Source: Streptomyces sp. NBC_00247
GTDB lineage: Bacteria > Actinomycetota > Actinomycetes > Streptomycetales > Streptomycetaceae
Reading direction: 5' to 3'
DNA: 64,000 bases
Assembly: GCF_036188265.1 (NCBI RefSeq)
Contig: NZ_CP108093.1
Location: 4,732,001 to 4,796,000 of the forward strand
A program made the translations under genes and the position numbers. Positions 50,985 to 59,985 of this stretch are shown piece after piece (the first letter of the stretch is position 1; each line of letters starts with the position of its first letter). The notes beneath the pieces are model-generated. The model did not search any database, had not been told where the DNA came from, and saw only the letters and a program-made list of their open reading frames with translations.

Positions 50985-53567
50985 CTACGCCGCCGCGTCG
51001 CACTCCTGACCGCGCAGCGCGCGCGCCAGGTCGTCACGGGCCTCCAGCACCAGGCGGCGCAGCGCGGGCGCCGCGTCCTCGTGCTCCTTCAGCCAGGCGT
51101 CGGTCGCGTCCAGCGTCGCGGGATCGTCCTGGAGCCCCGGGAACAGCCCCGAGACCACGTGCATCCCGATCTGGATGGAGCGCTCCTTCCACACCCGCTC
51201 GATCGCCGCGAAGTACTTCCCGGTGTAGGGCGCGAGGAGTGCGCGCTGCGAGGGCCGGACGAAACCGGCGATCGTCGCCTCCACCAGCGCGTTGGAGAGC
51301 CGGTCGGACTCCACGACCGCCGCCCACGCCTGGTCCTTGACCGCCGCCGAGGGGCGCGCGGCCAGGCAGCGCACCTGGTGGCGCTTGCCCGACGCCGTGT
51401 CGTCCCGGGCCAGTTCGGCGTCGATCGCGGCCTCGTCCGCCACCCCGCGGGCGGCCAGCGGGAAGAGGAACGCCCAGCGCAGCTCCTGGTCGACGTCGAG
51501 GCCGTCGATCACGGCGGAGCCGTCGAGCAGCTCGCCCAGCAGCCGGAGATCCTCGTCCGAGGAGGCCGACGATGCGAAGAACCGGGCCCAGGTCAGCTGG
51601 TCCTGACCGCCCGGCACGGCGAGCCGCAGCTCGCGCAGCGCACCCTCGGCCAGCAGCCGGCCGCCCTCCTCGCGCCAGGCGGGGGCCGCGTAGTGGGTGA
51701 GCGCGGAGTGGGCCCAGTTGTGCAGCATCTGGAGCACGCCGATGTCCGACTCGCGCCCGGCGAAGGCGAGTACCAGGGCGATGAAGTCGCGGGCCGGCAT
51801 CAGCCCGTCGCGCGTCATGTTCCACAGCGCCGACCAGCAGAGCGCGCGGGCCAGCGGGTCGGTGACGGCGCCGAGGTGGTCGCGCAGGGTGGCGAGGGAC
51901 TCCTCGTCGAAGCGGACCTTGCAGTACGTCAGGTCGTCGTCGTTGACGAGGACCAGTTCGGGCTTCTCGGCCCCGGCCAGCTCCGCGACGACCGTGCGCG
52001 CCCCGGCCACGTCCGTCTCGGCGCGGGCGTACCGCGTCAGCGCGCCGCTGCCGTCCTTCCGGTACAGGCCCACCGCGATCCGGTGCGGGCGCAGCTCCGG
52101 GTGGGAGGCGGCGGCCTCCTGGACCACGGCGAGTTCGGCGATCCGGCCCTCGGAGTCGTACGACAGGACCGGCGTGAGGCTGTTGACGCCCGCCGTCTGG
52201 AGCCAGGCGCGGGACCAGGCCGTCATGTCGCGGCCGGAGGTGTCGGCGAGCACCGACAGCAGGTCGCCGAGGCGGGTGTTGCCGTAGGCGTGCTGCTTGA
52301 AGTAGCGCCGGGCGCCTTCGAGGAACGCGTCCCGCCCGACGTACGCCACCAGCTGCTTCAGGACGGAGGCGCCCTTGGCGTACGTGATGCCGTCGAAGTT
52401 CAGCTTGGCGTCCTCCAGGTCACGGATGTCGGCCGTGACCGGGTGGGTGGAGGGCAGCTGGTCGGCGCGGTAGGCCCACGCCTTGCGGTTGTTGGCGAAG
52501 GTGATCCAGCCGTTGGTGAAGCGGGTGGCCTCCACCATCGAGAAGGAGCCCATGAAGTCCGCGAAGGACTCCTTCAGCCACAGGTCGTCCCACCAGCTCA
52601 TGGTGACGAGGTCGCCGAACCACATGTGCGCCATCTCGTGCAGGATGACGTTGGCCCGGCGCTCGTAGGACGCCGTGGTGACCTTGCCGCGGTAGATGTA
52701 CTCCTCGCGGAAGGTGACCAGGCCCGGGTTCTCCATCGCGCCGAGGTTGTACTCCGGCACGAACGCCTGGTCGTACTTCCCGAACGGGTACGGGTAGTCG
52801 AAGTGGTCGTGGAAGAAGTCCAGGCCCTGCTTGGTGATGAGGAAGACGTCGTCCGCGTCGAAGTGGCGGGCGAGACCCTTGCGGCACATCGCGCCGAGCG
52901 GGATCTCCAGCGTGCTGCCGTCCTCGAACGTGCGGGAGTAGTGGTCCGTCACGTAGTGGTACGGACCCGCGACCACGGTGGTGATGTACGTCGAGATCGG
53001 CTTGGTCTCGGCGAACCGCCACTCCCCGCCCTCGTGGGACTCCTCGGCGCCGTTGCTCCAGACCCGCCAGCCCTCGGGGGCCGTCACCCGGAAGCGGTAC
53101 GGGGCCTTCAGGTCGGGCTGCTCGAAGTTGGCGAAGACCCGGCGGGCGTCGGCGGGTTCGTACTGCGTGTAGAGGTAGACCTCGCCGTCCTCCGGATCGA
53201 CGAAGCGGTGCATCCCCTCGCCGGTCCGGCTGTACGCGCACCGCGCGTCGACCACCAGGACGTTCTCGCCCTCGGCCAGGGAGTCCAGCGCCACGCGGGT
53301 CCCGTCGAAGACGGCCGCCGGGTCGAGCGCGGTCCCGTTCAGGGTCACCGCGTCCACGCCGGGGGCGATCAGGTCGGCGAAGGTGGAGGCGCCGGCGCGC
53401 GCCGAACGGAAGCGGATGGTGGTGACGGAGCGGAAGGTGCGGGGGGCGCCACCCTCCTCGGCCCCGTCGACGGCGGACCGCAGGTCGAGCGCGATCTCGT
53501 ATCCGTCGACCGTCAGCAGCTCCGCCCGCTCGTGGGCCTCTTCGCGGGACAGGTTCTCACCGGGCAC
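50985..53567 (-). CDS. Aminopeptidase N paralogue (M1 zinc metalloprotease)
   Basis: The 860-residue PepN paralogue has GAMEN at 276-280 and zinc ligands H310-E-M-A-H314 and E333 (KESF). GTG start giving VPGENLSREEAHERAELLTVDGYE with GAAGGAG upstream, closely similar to the start of the pepN at 41878. All catalytic residues are present, so both copies should be active. Streptomyces commonly keep two or more PepN homologues; differences in specificity are unknown. It is monocistronic and ends at a strong hairpin. Confidence 0.93.
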   Translation of the reverse strand: MPGENLSREEAHERAELLTVDGYEIALDLRSAVDGAEEGGAPRTFRSVTTIRFRSARAGASTFADLIAPGVDAVTLNGTALDPAAVFDGTRVALDSLAEGENVLVVDARCAYSRTGEGMHRFVDPEDGEVYLYTQYEPADARRVFANFEQPDLKAPYRFRVTAPEGWRVWSNGAEESHEGGEWRFAETKPISTYITTVVAGPYHYVTDHYSRTFEDGSTLEIPLGAMCRKGLARHFDADDVFLITKQGLDFFHDHFDYPYPFGKYDQAFVPEYNLGAMENPGLVTFREEYIYRGKVTTASYERRANVILHEMAHMWFGDLVTMSWWDDLWLKESFADFMGSFSMVEATRFTNGWITFANNRKAWAYRADQLPSTHPVTADIRDLEDAKLNFDGITYAKGASVLKQLVAYVGRDAFLEGARRYFKQHAYGNTRLGDLLSVLADTSGRDMTAWSRAWLQTAGVNSLTPVLSYDSEGRIAELAVVQEAAASHPELRPHRIAVGLYRKDGSGALTRYARAETDVAGARTVVAELAGAEKPELVLVNDDDLTYCKVRFDEESLATLRDHLGAVTDPLARALCWSALWNMTRDGLMPARDFIALVLAFAGRESDIGVLQMLHNWAHSALTHYAAPAWREEGGRLLAEGALRELRLAVPGGQDQLTWARFFASSASSDEDLRLLGELLDGSAVIDGLDVDQELRWAFLFPLAARGVADEAAIDAELARDDTASGKRHQVRCLAARPSAAVKDQAWAAVVESDRLSNALVEATIAGFVRPSQRALLAPYTGKYFAAIERVWKERSIQIGMHVVSGLFPGLQDDPATLDATDAWLKEHEDAAPALRRLVLEARDDLARALRGQECDAAA

Positions 53568-53684
53568 CGGCACTCCTTCGTGACTCGATATCGAATGTTT
53601 TGATCCTCGCATGCCGCTCTCCGGGGAATGTCCGGACGGTCCCACGCGTTGTCCGCGCGGAGACCGACGCTGCCAAGGAGAGAC

Positions 53685-54335
53685 ATGTCCGACACCACCA
53701 CCGCACCTGGCAAGATCCCCGCGGACTTCTGGTTCGACCCGCTCTGCCCGTGGGCGTGGATGACCTCCCGCTGGATGCTGGAGGTCGAGAAGGTACGCGA
53801 CGTCGAGGTCCGCTGGCACGTGATGAGCCTGGCCGTCCTCAACGAGGACAAGCTGGACGATCTGCCCGCCGAGTACCGCGAGCTGCTGGAGAAGAAGGCG
53901 TGGGGCCCGGTCCGGGTCGTCGTCGCCGCCCAGCAACTGCACGGTGACGAGGTCGTCCCCGGCCTCTACACCGCGCTGGGCACCCGCTTCCACAACAACG
54001 GCGAGGGCCCGACCCGCGAGGCCGTCCTCGGCGCGCTCGCCGACGTGGACCTGCCCGCCTCGCTCGCCGACTTCATGGACGACGGCACCTACGACACCGA
54101 GCTGCGCGCCTCCCACAAGGAGGGCATCGACAAGGTCGGACAGGAGGTCGGCACCCCGGTCATCGCGGTGCCCGGCGCCGACGGCGAGCAGGTCGCCTTC
54201 TTCGGCCCGGTCGTGACCCCGGCACCCAAGGGCGAGGACGCCGCGAAGCTCTGGGACGGCACCCTCCTGGTGGCCTCGGTCCCCGGCTTCTACGAGATCA
54301 AGCGGACCCGCACCCGGGGCCCGGTCTTCGACTGA
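53685..54335 (+). CDS. DsbA-fold mycothiol-dependent nitroreductase-like protein lacking the resolving cysteine
   Basis: The 216-residue protein is homologous to mycobacterial Rv2466c (thioredoxin fold with helical insertion): ADFWFDPLCPWAW, HVMSLAVLNED, EVGTPVIAVPG (cis-Pro loop) and FGPVVTPAPKGEDAAKLWD. Rv2466c has a CPWC active site; here it reads C21-P-W-A24, so the second cysteine is Ala. The protein may act as a monothiol reductase with mycothiol or have lost redox activity. ATG start with AAGGAGAGAC directly upstream. It is divergent from pepN2 with a 117-bp gap and monocistronic. Confidence 0.88.
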   Translation: MSDTTTAPGKIPADFWFDPLCPWAWMTSRWMLEVEKVRDVEVRWHVMSLAVLNEDKLDDLPAEYRELLEKKAWGPVRVVVAAQQLHGDEVVPGLYTALGTRFHNNGEGPTREAVLGALADVDLPASLADFMDDGTYDTELRASHKEGIDKVGQEVGTPVIAVPGADGEQVAFFGPVVTPAPKGEDAAKLWDGTLLVASVPGFYEIKRTRTRGPVFD

Positions 54336-54462
54336 TCCGCACGACGGCGCGGGGCGGGCGGGGCGGATGGCCGGGCCGCCCGCCCCGCACCCGTCCCGGC
54401 GCCCCGCACGCGTTCGCACACCCGCAACACGCGAACCCTTGTTCCCCCGGTGGACTGGCCGC

Positions 54463-55869
54463 ATGATCGGCCCCATGCCCGCCGACAGACCTCCGCAGCC
54501 CGTGCCCGCCCTGCCCCGCCGGGTGCGCGTCGGCTACGGCCTGGGTTCCCTCGCCACCGGCGCCTTCTCCACCGTGCCGGGTCTCGTCCTGCTCTACTAC
54601 CTCACCGACGTGCTGGCCGTTCCCGCCGCCGTGGCCGGGGCCGCAGTCTTCCTCCCGAAGGCATGGGACGTCCTCGTCAATCCGCTGGTCGGCGTGGTCT
54701 CCGACCGCAGCCGGCTGCGCGGCGGCCCCCGCCGTCCCTTCCTGCTGATCGGCGCCTGCACCCTGCCGCCGCTCTTCGCGCTGATCTTCGCCGCCCCGTC
54801 CCTGCGCGGCGGAGCCGCCGCCGGGTACGTCGCCGTGCTCTTCCTGCTCGCCGCGACCGCGTACGCCGTCTTCCAGGTGCCGTACGTGACGATGCCCGCC
54901 GAGATGACCGAGGACCCGGCCGAGCGCGGCCGGGTGCTGGCCTGGCGGGTGGCGTTCCTCGGCGTCGCCATCCTGCTCTCCGGCGCGCTGGCCCCCGCGA
55001 TCGCGCACGCGGACGGCGACACCCCCGCGAGCTACCGGCTGATGGGCGTGATCGTCGCCGTACTCCTCGCCGCCGGCATGTTCGGCGCCTGGTTCACCAC
55101 CCGGTGGGCCCCCACCGTCGCCCGGAGCGAGGCCGAGCCCTCGCTCCGCGCCCAGCTCGCCGCCGCCCGCACCAACCGGCCCTTCCTCCACCTCGCCGGG
55201 ATGTGGACCCTCCAGGCGCTGGCGATCGGCGTGATGCTCGCGGGCGTCCAGTACTTCGCCACCTACACCCTCGGCTCGGCCTCCGCGGTGACCCCGCTCT
55301 TCGCCTGCATGATCGGCCCGCTGGTGCTCTTCATGCCGCTGTGGAACCGCCTCGCCCGCCGCAAGGGCACCCGGTACGCCCAGTGGTGCGCCTCGCTGCT
55401 CTACATCGCCGGGGCCGTCGCCCTCGCCTTCACCGGGGCGGCCGGCCCGGTGCTCGGCTACTTCGCGGTGGCCGCGGTCGGCATCGCGTACGCCGGTCTG
55501 CAACTGCTGCCGCTGACGCTGCTGGCCGACACCCTGGCCGCCGACGCCGTCCGGACCGGCAGGCGCAGGACCGCCACCTTCACCGGACTGTGGACGGCCG
55601 CCGAGACCCTCGCCTTCGCGCTGGGCGCCGGGGTGTTCGCGCTGGTCCTCGCGGTGACCGGGTTCCGCTCCTCGGACGCCGACCACGAGGTCGCCCAGCC
55701 GGACGCCGCCCTCACCGGGATCACCGCCGGCATGAGCCTGCTGCCCGCCGTCCTCGCCACCGCGAGCCTCTGGCTGCTGCACCGCTACCGCGAGGAGGCG
55801 CAGACCCCTCCCGAGACCCCTTTCGCACCCCCTTCCGTACCTGACAAGGACCTGACCCGTGCCGACTGA
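54463..55869 (+). CDS. MFS transporter of the GPH (sugar:cation symporter-like) family
   Basis: The 468-residue integral membrane protein has 12 predicted helices. Features of the glycoside-pentoside-hexuronide family are visible: YGLGSLATGAFSTVPGLVLLYYL at the N terminus, PKAWDVLVNPLVGVVSDRSRLRGGPRRPFLL (the conserved D-x2-x2-N-P and GRRRP-like loop) near 60-90. The substrate is unknown. Two in-frame ATGs (54463, 54475) are possible; neither has a strong ribosome-binding site. Its last 11 bases overlap the start of the PLP enzyme gene, so the two form an operon. A transporter for the substrate or product of that enzyme is inferred. Confidence 0.85.
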   Translation: MIGPMPADRPPQPVPALPRRVRVGYGLGSLATGAFSTVPGLVLLYYLTDVLAVPAAVAGAAVFLPKAWDVLVNPLVGVVSDRSRLRGGPRRPFLLIGACTLPPLFALIFAAPSLRGGAAAGYVAVLFLLAATAYAVFQVPYVTMPAEMTEDPAERGRVLAWRVAFLGVAILLSGALAPAIAHADGDTPASYRLMGVIVAVLLAAGMFGAWFTTRWAPTVARSEAEPSLRAQLAAARTNRPFLHLAGMWTLQALAIGVMLAGVQYFATYTLGSASAVTPLFACMIGPLVLFMPLWNRLARRKGTRYAQWCASLLYIAGAVALAFTGAAGPVLGYFAVAAVGIAYAGLQLLPLTLLADTLAADAVRTGRRRTATFTGLWTAAETLAFALGAGVFALVLAVTGFRSSDADHEVAQPDAALTGITAGMSLLPAVLATASLWLLHRYREEAQTPPETPFAPPSVPDKDLTRAD

Positions 55870-57373
55870 CGCCGTACCCACCCCTGGAACCGGCAGGCCC
55901 GCCGCCGAGGTGCTGGCCGAGCTGCGCGCCCTGCGCGGCGCCGACGCCCCCACCCGGGGCGGGCGCACCTTCGCCTACGTCTACGACGCCGGGCTGGACG
56001 GGCTCGACGAGCTGACCGCCGAGGCGTACACCGCCTTCGCCACCGTCAACGGACTCGACCCCACCGTCTTCCCCAGCGTCGCCCGGCTGGAGAACGACCT
56101 GGTCCGCGCCGCGGTCGACCTCCTCGGCGTGCCGGGCGCCCAGGGCACCTTCACCAGCGGCGGCACCGAGAGCATCCTGCTCGCCGTGAAGACCGCCCGT
56201 GACCACGCCCGCGCCGTACGCGGAGTGACGGACCCCCAGCTGGTGCTGCCGTCCACGGCCCACGCGGCCTTCCACAAGGCCGCCCACTACCTTGGCGTGG
56301 AGCCGGTCGTCGTCCCCGTCGACCCGGTCACCTTCCGGGCCGACGCCGGGGCGACGGCGGCTGCCCTCACCGACCGCACCGCCCTGGTGGTGGCCTCCAC
56401 CCCCTCGTACGCCCACGGGGTGATCGACCCGGTCGCCGAGATCGCCGCAGCCGCCTCCGCGCGCGGGGTGCTCTGCCACGTCGACGCCTGCATCGGCGGC
56501 TGGCTGCTGCCCCATCTGCGGCGCGCCGGACGGGACATCCCGCCCTTCGACCTGTCGGTACCCGGCGTCACCTCGCTCTCCGTCGACCTCCACAAGTACG
56601 GGTACGCCGACAAGGGCGCCTCCGTGGTGCTCTACCGGGACGCGGAACTCCGCCGCCACCAGTACTTCGCCCACGCCGGGTGGCCCGGCTACCCCGTCGT
56701 CAACCCCACCGTGCAGGGCACCAAGTCCGGCGGGCTGCTCGCCCAGGCGTGGGCGGCGCTCCAGCACGTCGGAGAGGACGGGTACACCGCGCTCGCCGGC
56801 CGGGTCGCCGAGGCCTCCGACCGGCTGCTGGCCGGACTCCGCGCCCTGCCCGGCCTCCGGGTCCTCGGCGAACCCGCCGCCGGACTGGTGGCGTTCACCG
56901 TGCTCGGACCGGGCGCCGGGGCGCGGGCGGACGGCGAGGACCGGGCGTCAGGTGAAGGGGCGCCCGACCTCAGCCTGCTCCTCCACCTCGCCGACGAGAT
57001 GCGGGAACTCGGCTGGTACCTCCAGCCCCAGCTCTCCTTCGACGGCCTGCCGCCCAACCTGCACCTGACGCTCACCCCGGCCACGGTCGGCCAGGTCGAC
57101 GCCCTCCTCGCCGACCTGGCCAAGGCCCTGGTCGCCGCCCGTGCGCTGGAGCCGGTCGCGGTCGACCCCGCCCTCGCCGCGCTGGCCGCCACCCTGGACC
57201 CGGACACGCTCGGGCCGGAGGAGGTCGCGGGGGTGCTCGCCTTCGCCGGACTGGACGGGGACGCCGGGCTGCCCGGCCGGATGGCCCCGGTCCTCGTGCT
57301 GCTGGACGCCCTGCCGGGTGCCCTGAAGGAACGGCTGCTCGCGGAGTTCATCGGCGCGGTGTTCCGGGTCTGA
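55859..57373 (+). CDS. PLP-dependent lyase/decarboxylase, sphingosine-1-phosphate lyase-like
   Basis: The 504-residue fold-type I PLP enzyme has GTFTSGGTESILLAVKTARD, phosphate and ring-binding HVDACIGGWLLP, and the Schiff-base lysine K246 in SVDLHKYGYADKGASVVLY. It closely resembles sphingosine-1-phosphate lyases in this block and in AGWPGYPVVNPTVQGTKSGG. An additional 80-residue C-terminal helical tail follows. Group II amino-acid decarboxylase is the broader family. The GTG start has AAGGA eight bases upstream and lies inside the transporter gene end. A terminator follows. Real substrate unknown; bacterial sphingoid or other phospho-amino-alcohol cleavage, or amino-acid decarboxylation, are the alternatives. 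Confidence 0.85.
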   Translation: MPTDAVPTPGTGRPAAEVLAELRALRGADAPTRGGRTFAYVYDAGLDGLDELTAEAYTAFATVNGLDPTVFPSVARLENDLVRAAVDLLGVPGAQGTFTSGGTESILLAVKTARDHARAVRGVTDPQLVLPSTAHAAFHKAAHYLGVEPVVVPVDPVTFRADAGATAAALTDRTALVVASTPSYAHGVIDPVAEIAAAASARGVLCHVDACIGGWLLPHLRRAGRDIPPFDLSVPGVTSLSVDLHKYGYADKGASVVLYRDAELRRHQYFAHAGWPGYPVVNPTVQGTKSGGLLAQAWAALQHVGEDGYTALAGRVAEASDRLLAGLRALPGLRVLGEPAAGLVAFTVLGPGAGARADGEDRASGEGAPDLSLLLHLADEMRELGWYLQPQLSFDGLPPNLHLTLTPATVGQVDALLADLAKALVAARALEPVAVDPALAALAATLDPDTLGPEEVAGVLAFAGLDGDAGLPGRMAPVLVLLDALPGALKERLLAEFIGAVFRV

Positions 57374-57390
57374 GCCCGCTCGCACACGTG

Positions 57391-57429
57391 GAAGAACCCC
57401 CGCGAACCATGTCTTCGCGGGGGTTCTTC
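57391..57429 (+). terminator. Terminator after the PLP-enzyme gene
   Basis: A perfect 16-bp stem (GAAGAACCCCCGCGAA with its complement) encloses a seven-base loop, 18 bp after the stop codon. It also faces the convergent sodF gene, whose transcripts would reach it after 72 bp. Confidence 0.8.
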
Positions 57430-57501
57430 GTTCATCCGCCTGCCGGGTGAAGGGTGAGAAGACGATCACGAGGCAGGACGTCCGGGGTGGGCCGGCGACG
57501 G

Positions 57502-58143
57502 TCAGGGGGCGAGCAGCAGGACGTTCTCGCGCGCCTTGGCCGCGGCGTACCGCTTCGCCACGTCCTGCCAGTTGACGACCCGCCACATCGCCTCGATGAA
57601 GTCGACCTTCTGGTTCTTGTACTGGAGGTAGAAGGCGTGCTCCCAGGCGTCGAAGACCAGGATCGGGACGGAGCCCTGGCCGACGTTGCCCTGGTGGTCG
57701 TAGACCTGCTCGACGACCAGCCGGCCGCTGAGCGGCTCGTACGCGAGGACGCCCCAGCCCGAACCCTGGGTGGTGGCGGCGGCCTTCGTCAGCTGGGACT
57801 TGAAGCCGGTGAAGGAGCCGAAGGACGCGGTGATCGCGTCCGCGAGGTCGCCCACGCCGTCCGCCGCGAGCGGTTCGCCGCCGCCGTCGCCGGTCATGTT
57901 GTGCCAGTAGATCGAGTGCAGGACGTGGCCGGAGAGGTGGAACGCGAGGTTCTTCTGGAGCCCGTTGATCGCACCCCACGCCTCCTTGTCCCGCGCCTCT
58001 TCCAGCTGCTCCAGGGTGTCGTTCGCGCCCTTCACGTACGCGGCGTGGTGCTTGTCGTGGTGGAGCTCGATGATCTGCGGGTTGATGACCGGTTCCAGCG
58101 CCGCGTAGTCGTAAGGGAGTTCCGGGAGCGTGTACGTGGTCAT
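57502..58143 (-). CDS. sodF: Iron superoxide dismutase SodF (Nur-regulated)
   Basis: The 213-residue Fe/Mn-family superoxide dismutase converts superoxide to H2O2 and O2 in the cytoplasm. Metal ligands are visible in IELHHDKHHAAYV (first His), HVLHSIYWHNM (second His) and FDAWEHAFYLQYKN (Asp and His). Length is typical. ATG start with GAAGGG eight bases upstream. A Nur-type operator lies in its promoter. In Streptomyces the Fe-SOD is repressed by the Fur-family nickel sensor Nur when nickel allows use of Ni-SOD, so this gene should be on under nickel limitation. Confidence 0.93.
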   Translation of the reverse strand: MTTYTLPELPYDYAALEPVINPQIIELHHDKHHAAYVKGANDTLEQLEEARDKEAWGAINGLQKNLAFHLSGHVLHSIYWHNMTGDGGGEPLAADGVGDLADAITASFGSFTGFKSQLTKAAATTQGSGWGVLAYEPLSGRLVVEQVYDHQGNVGQGSVPILVFDAWEHAFYLQYKNQKVDFIEAMWRVVNWQDVAKRYAAAKARENVLLLAP

Positions 58144-58170
58144 GGTGCGAACCCTTCGGATGCTCAGCAG

Positions 58171-58199
58171 TTGTTATTGCAACTCATATGCAAGTGCAG
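58171..58199 (-). promoter_or_regulatory. sodF promoter with Nur-box-like operator
   Basis: On the minus strand CTGCAC (-35) and TAACAA (-10) are separated by exactly 17 bp, and that spacer (58177-58193) is, on the plus strand, TTGCAA-CTCAT-ATGCAA. This matches the Nur-box pattern tTGCaa-N5-ttGCAA with one difference. Occupancy would block RNA polymerase directly. The start site would be near 58164. Confidence 0.8.
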
Positions 58200-58256
58200 G
58201 CTAGCAGGAAGAAGATCGCGACGGGGGAGGGCCCGGCGGAAGTGCCGGTACGGAAA

Positions 58257-58291
58257 GAGCGGCGGCCCGGGGAATCCCCGGACCGCCGCTC
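58257..58291 (-). terminator. Terminator of amino-acid permease gene 1
   Basis: A 16-bp stem with a single mismatch (GAGCGGCGGCCCGGGGA with TCCCCGGACCGCCGCTC) lies 20 bp after the permease stop on the minus strand, before the sodF promoter. Confidence 0.7.
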
Positions 58292-58311
58292 CCTGAACGC
58301 GTGTACGACCG

Positions 58312-59745
58312 TCAGCGCGCCGCCGCAGCCCGCCGCTGACGGATCAGCCCGATCGCGATCAGCACCACCGTCAGCGCGCCGGTGGCCAGCAACTGGTCAC
58401 GGGTGTCGGGCTGGCGGAGCATCAGTACGAAGATCCCGGCCATCGCCAGCAGCGCGGCCACCGTCGCCACCGGGAACAGCCACATCCGCACCACCAGCTT
58501 CTCGGGCTCCTCGCGCTCGGTGCGCCCGCGCAGGACCAGCTGGGAGAGGGCGATGAAGATCCAGACGACCAGGATCACCGCGCCGATCATGTTGAGCAGC
58601 CACGGGAAGACGTCGTCCGGCCGCCAGTAGCTCAGCAGCACGCAGAGGAAGCCGAAGACCGAGGAGGCCAGCACCGCGTTGCGCGGCACCCCGGACGAGA
58701 TCCGGCCGAGCACCTGCGGGCCCTGGCCCCGGGCCACCAGCGAACCCGCCATCCGGGAGGCGCCGTAGATGTTGGCGTTCATCGCGGAGAGCAGCGCCAC
58801 CAGGATCACCACGTCCATGATCCGGCCCGCCGCCGGGATGCCCAGGTGGTCGAGGGTGGCGACGTACGGGCCCTTCTCGACGACCTTCGGGTCGTCCCAC
58901 GGCACCAGCACCACGATGACCGCCATCGACCCGACGTAGAAGAGCGCGATCCGCCACATCGCCGTACGGACCGCCTTCGCGACCCCGCGCACCGGGTTCT
59001 CCGACTCGGCCGCCGCGATGGTGACCGTCTCCAGCCCGCCGTACGCGAAGACGGAGGCCAGCAGCCCGATGATGAAGCCGTTCGCCCCGTGCGGCAGGAA
59101 ACCGCCGTCACCGGCGAGGTGGGCGGAGCCGGGGGCGTCCACGTCGGGCAGTACGCCGGTGATCGCCAGCACGCCGAGGACCAGGAAGAGCGAGATCGCG
59201 GCGACCTTCAGTGCGGCGAACCAGAACTCGAACTCGCCGAAGTTCCGCACCGCCGCCAGGTTCGTGCCCAGGAAGGCGGCCATGAAGAGCGCCACCCACA
59301 TCCACTGCGGGGTGCCCGGGAGCCAGCCCGTCACGATGTCCGCCGCACCGATCCCCTCCAGCCCGACCGCGACCGAGAGCAGCACCCAGAACGACCAGCC
59401 CGCGGTGAACCCGGCCCACGGCCCGAGCGCCCGCTCGGCGTGCACCGAGAAGGAACCGGACGCCGGGTGGGCGGCCGACATCTCGCCGAGCATCCGCATC
59501 ACGAGCATGACCAGCAGCCCGGACACCGCGTAGGCGACGACGATCGACGGGCCGGCCGAGGCGATTCCCGCCCCGGAGCCGACGAAGAGTCCGGCGCCGA
59601 TGACCCCGCCGAGCGCGATCATCGACAGATGGCGTTGCCGGAGACCGTTGCCGAGCGAGGAACCGTCCGGAGCGGGGGCCGGGGCGGGGGACCCGGAGGT
59701 GGCCGGTGGACCGGCGGCGGGGGAGGACGTGCGGGTGCGGGGCAT
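58312..59745 (-). CDS. Amino-acid permease (APC superfamily, AAT/GabP type), copy 1
   Basis: The 477-residue membrane protein has 12 helices, the APC signature LRQRHLSMIALGGVIGAGLFVGSG at TM1 and RMLGEMSAAHPASGSFSVHAERALGPWAGF at TM3. Proton-coupled amino-acid or GABA uptake is inferred from family. The chosen ATG leaves a 30-residue Ser/Pro/Ala-rich leader; in-frame codons further upstream are less likely. It is separated from the next permease by 240 bp without a gene or clear signal, so it is probably transcribed on its own. Confidence 0.9.
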   Translation of the reverse strand: MPRTRTSSPAAGPPATSGSPAPAPAPDGSSLGNGLRQRHLSMIALGGVIGAGLFVGSGAGIASAGPSIVVAYAVSGLLVMLVMRMLGEMSAAHPASGSFSVHAERALGPWAGFTAGWSFWVLLSVAVGLEGIGAADIVTGWLPGTPQWMWVALFMAAFLGTNLAAVRNFGEFEFWFAALKVAAISLFLVLGVLAITGVLPDVDAPGSAHLAGDGGFLPHGANGFIIGLLASVFAYGGLETVTIAAAESENPVRGVAKAVRTAMWRIALFYVGSMAVIVVLVPWDDPKVVEKGPYVATLDHLGIPAAGRIMDVVILVALLSAMNANIYGASRMAGSLVARGQGPQVLGRISSGVPRNAVLASSVFGFLCVLLSYWRPDDVFPWLLNMIGAVILVVWIFIALSQLVLRGRTEREEPEKLVVRMWLFPVATVAALLAMAGIFVLMLRQPDTRDQLLATGALTVVLIAIGLIRQRRAAAAR

Positions 59746-59985
59746 CGACGAGCTCAGTTCGGTCGGCGGGCCCGGGGGTGGGACCGCGGGGGCGTTCGAG
59801 CCGCCGGCCCGGACGTTCCAGGCTGGGTGGGGGGTGCGGCTCGTCGGACCTTTCAATCTGAGCGGATGTACCGCTCACCGGGCAGATCTGTCCGCAATAC
59901 GGTCACCAGGTCCGCACACCGCGCACACCCGGTCCGCCCGCACCCCCCGTCCCGGACCACCCGCTCCGGCCGTGGTGACGCCGGA

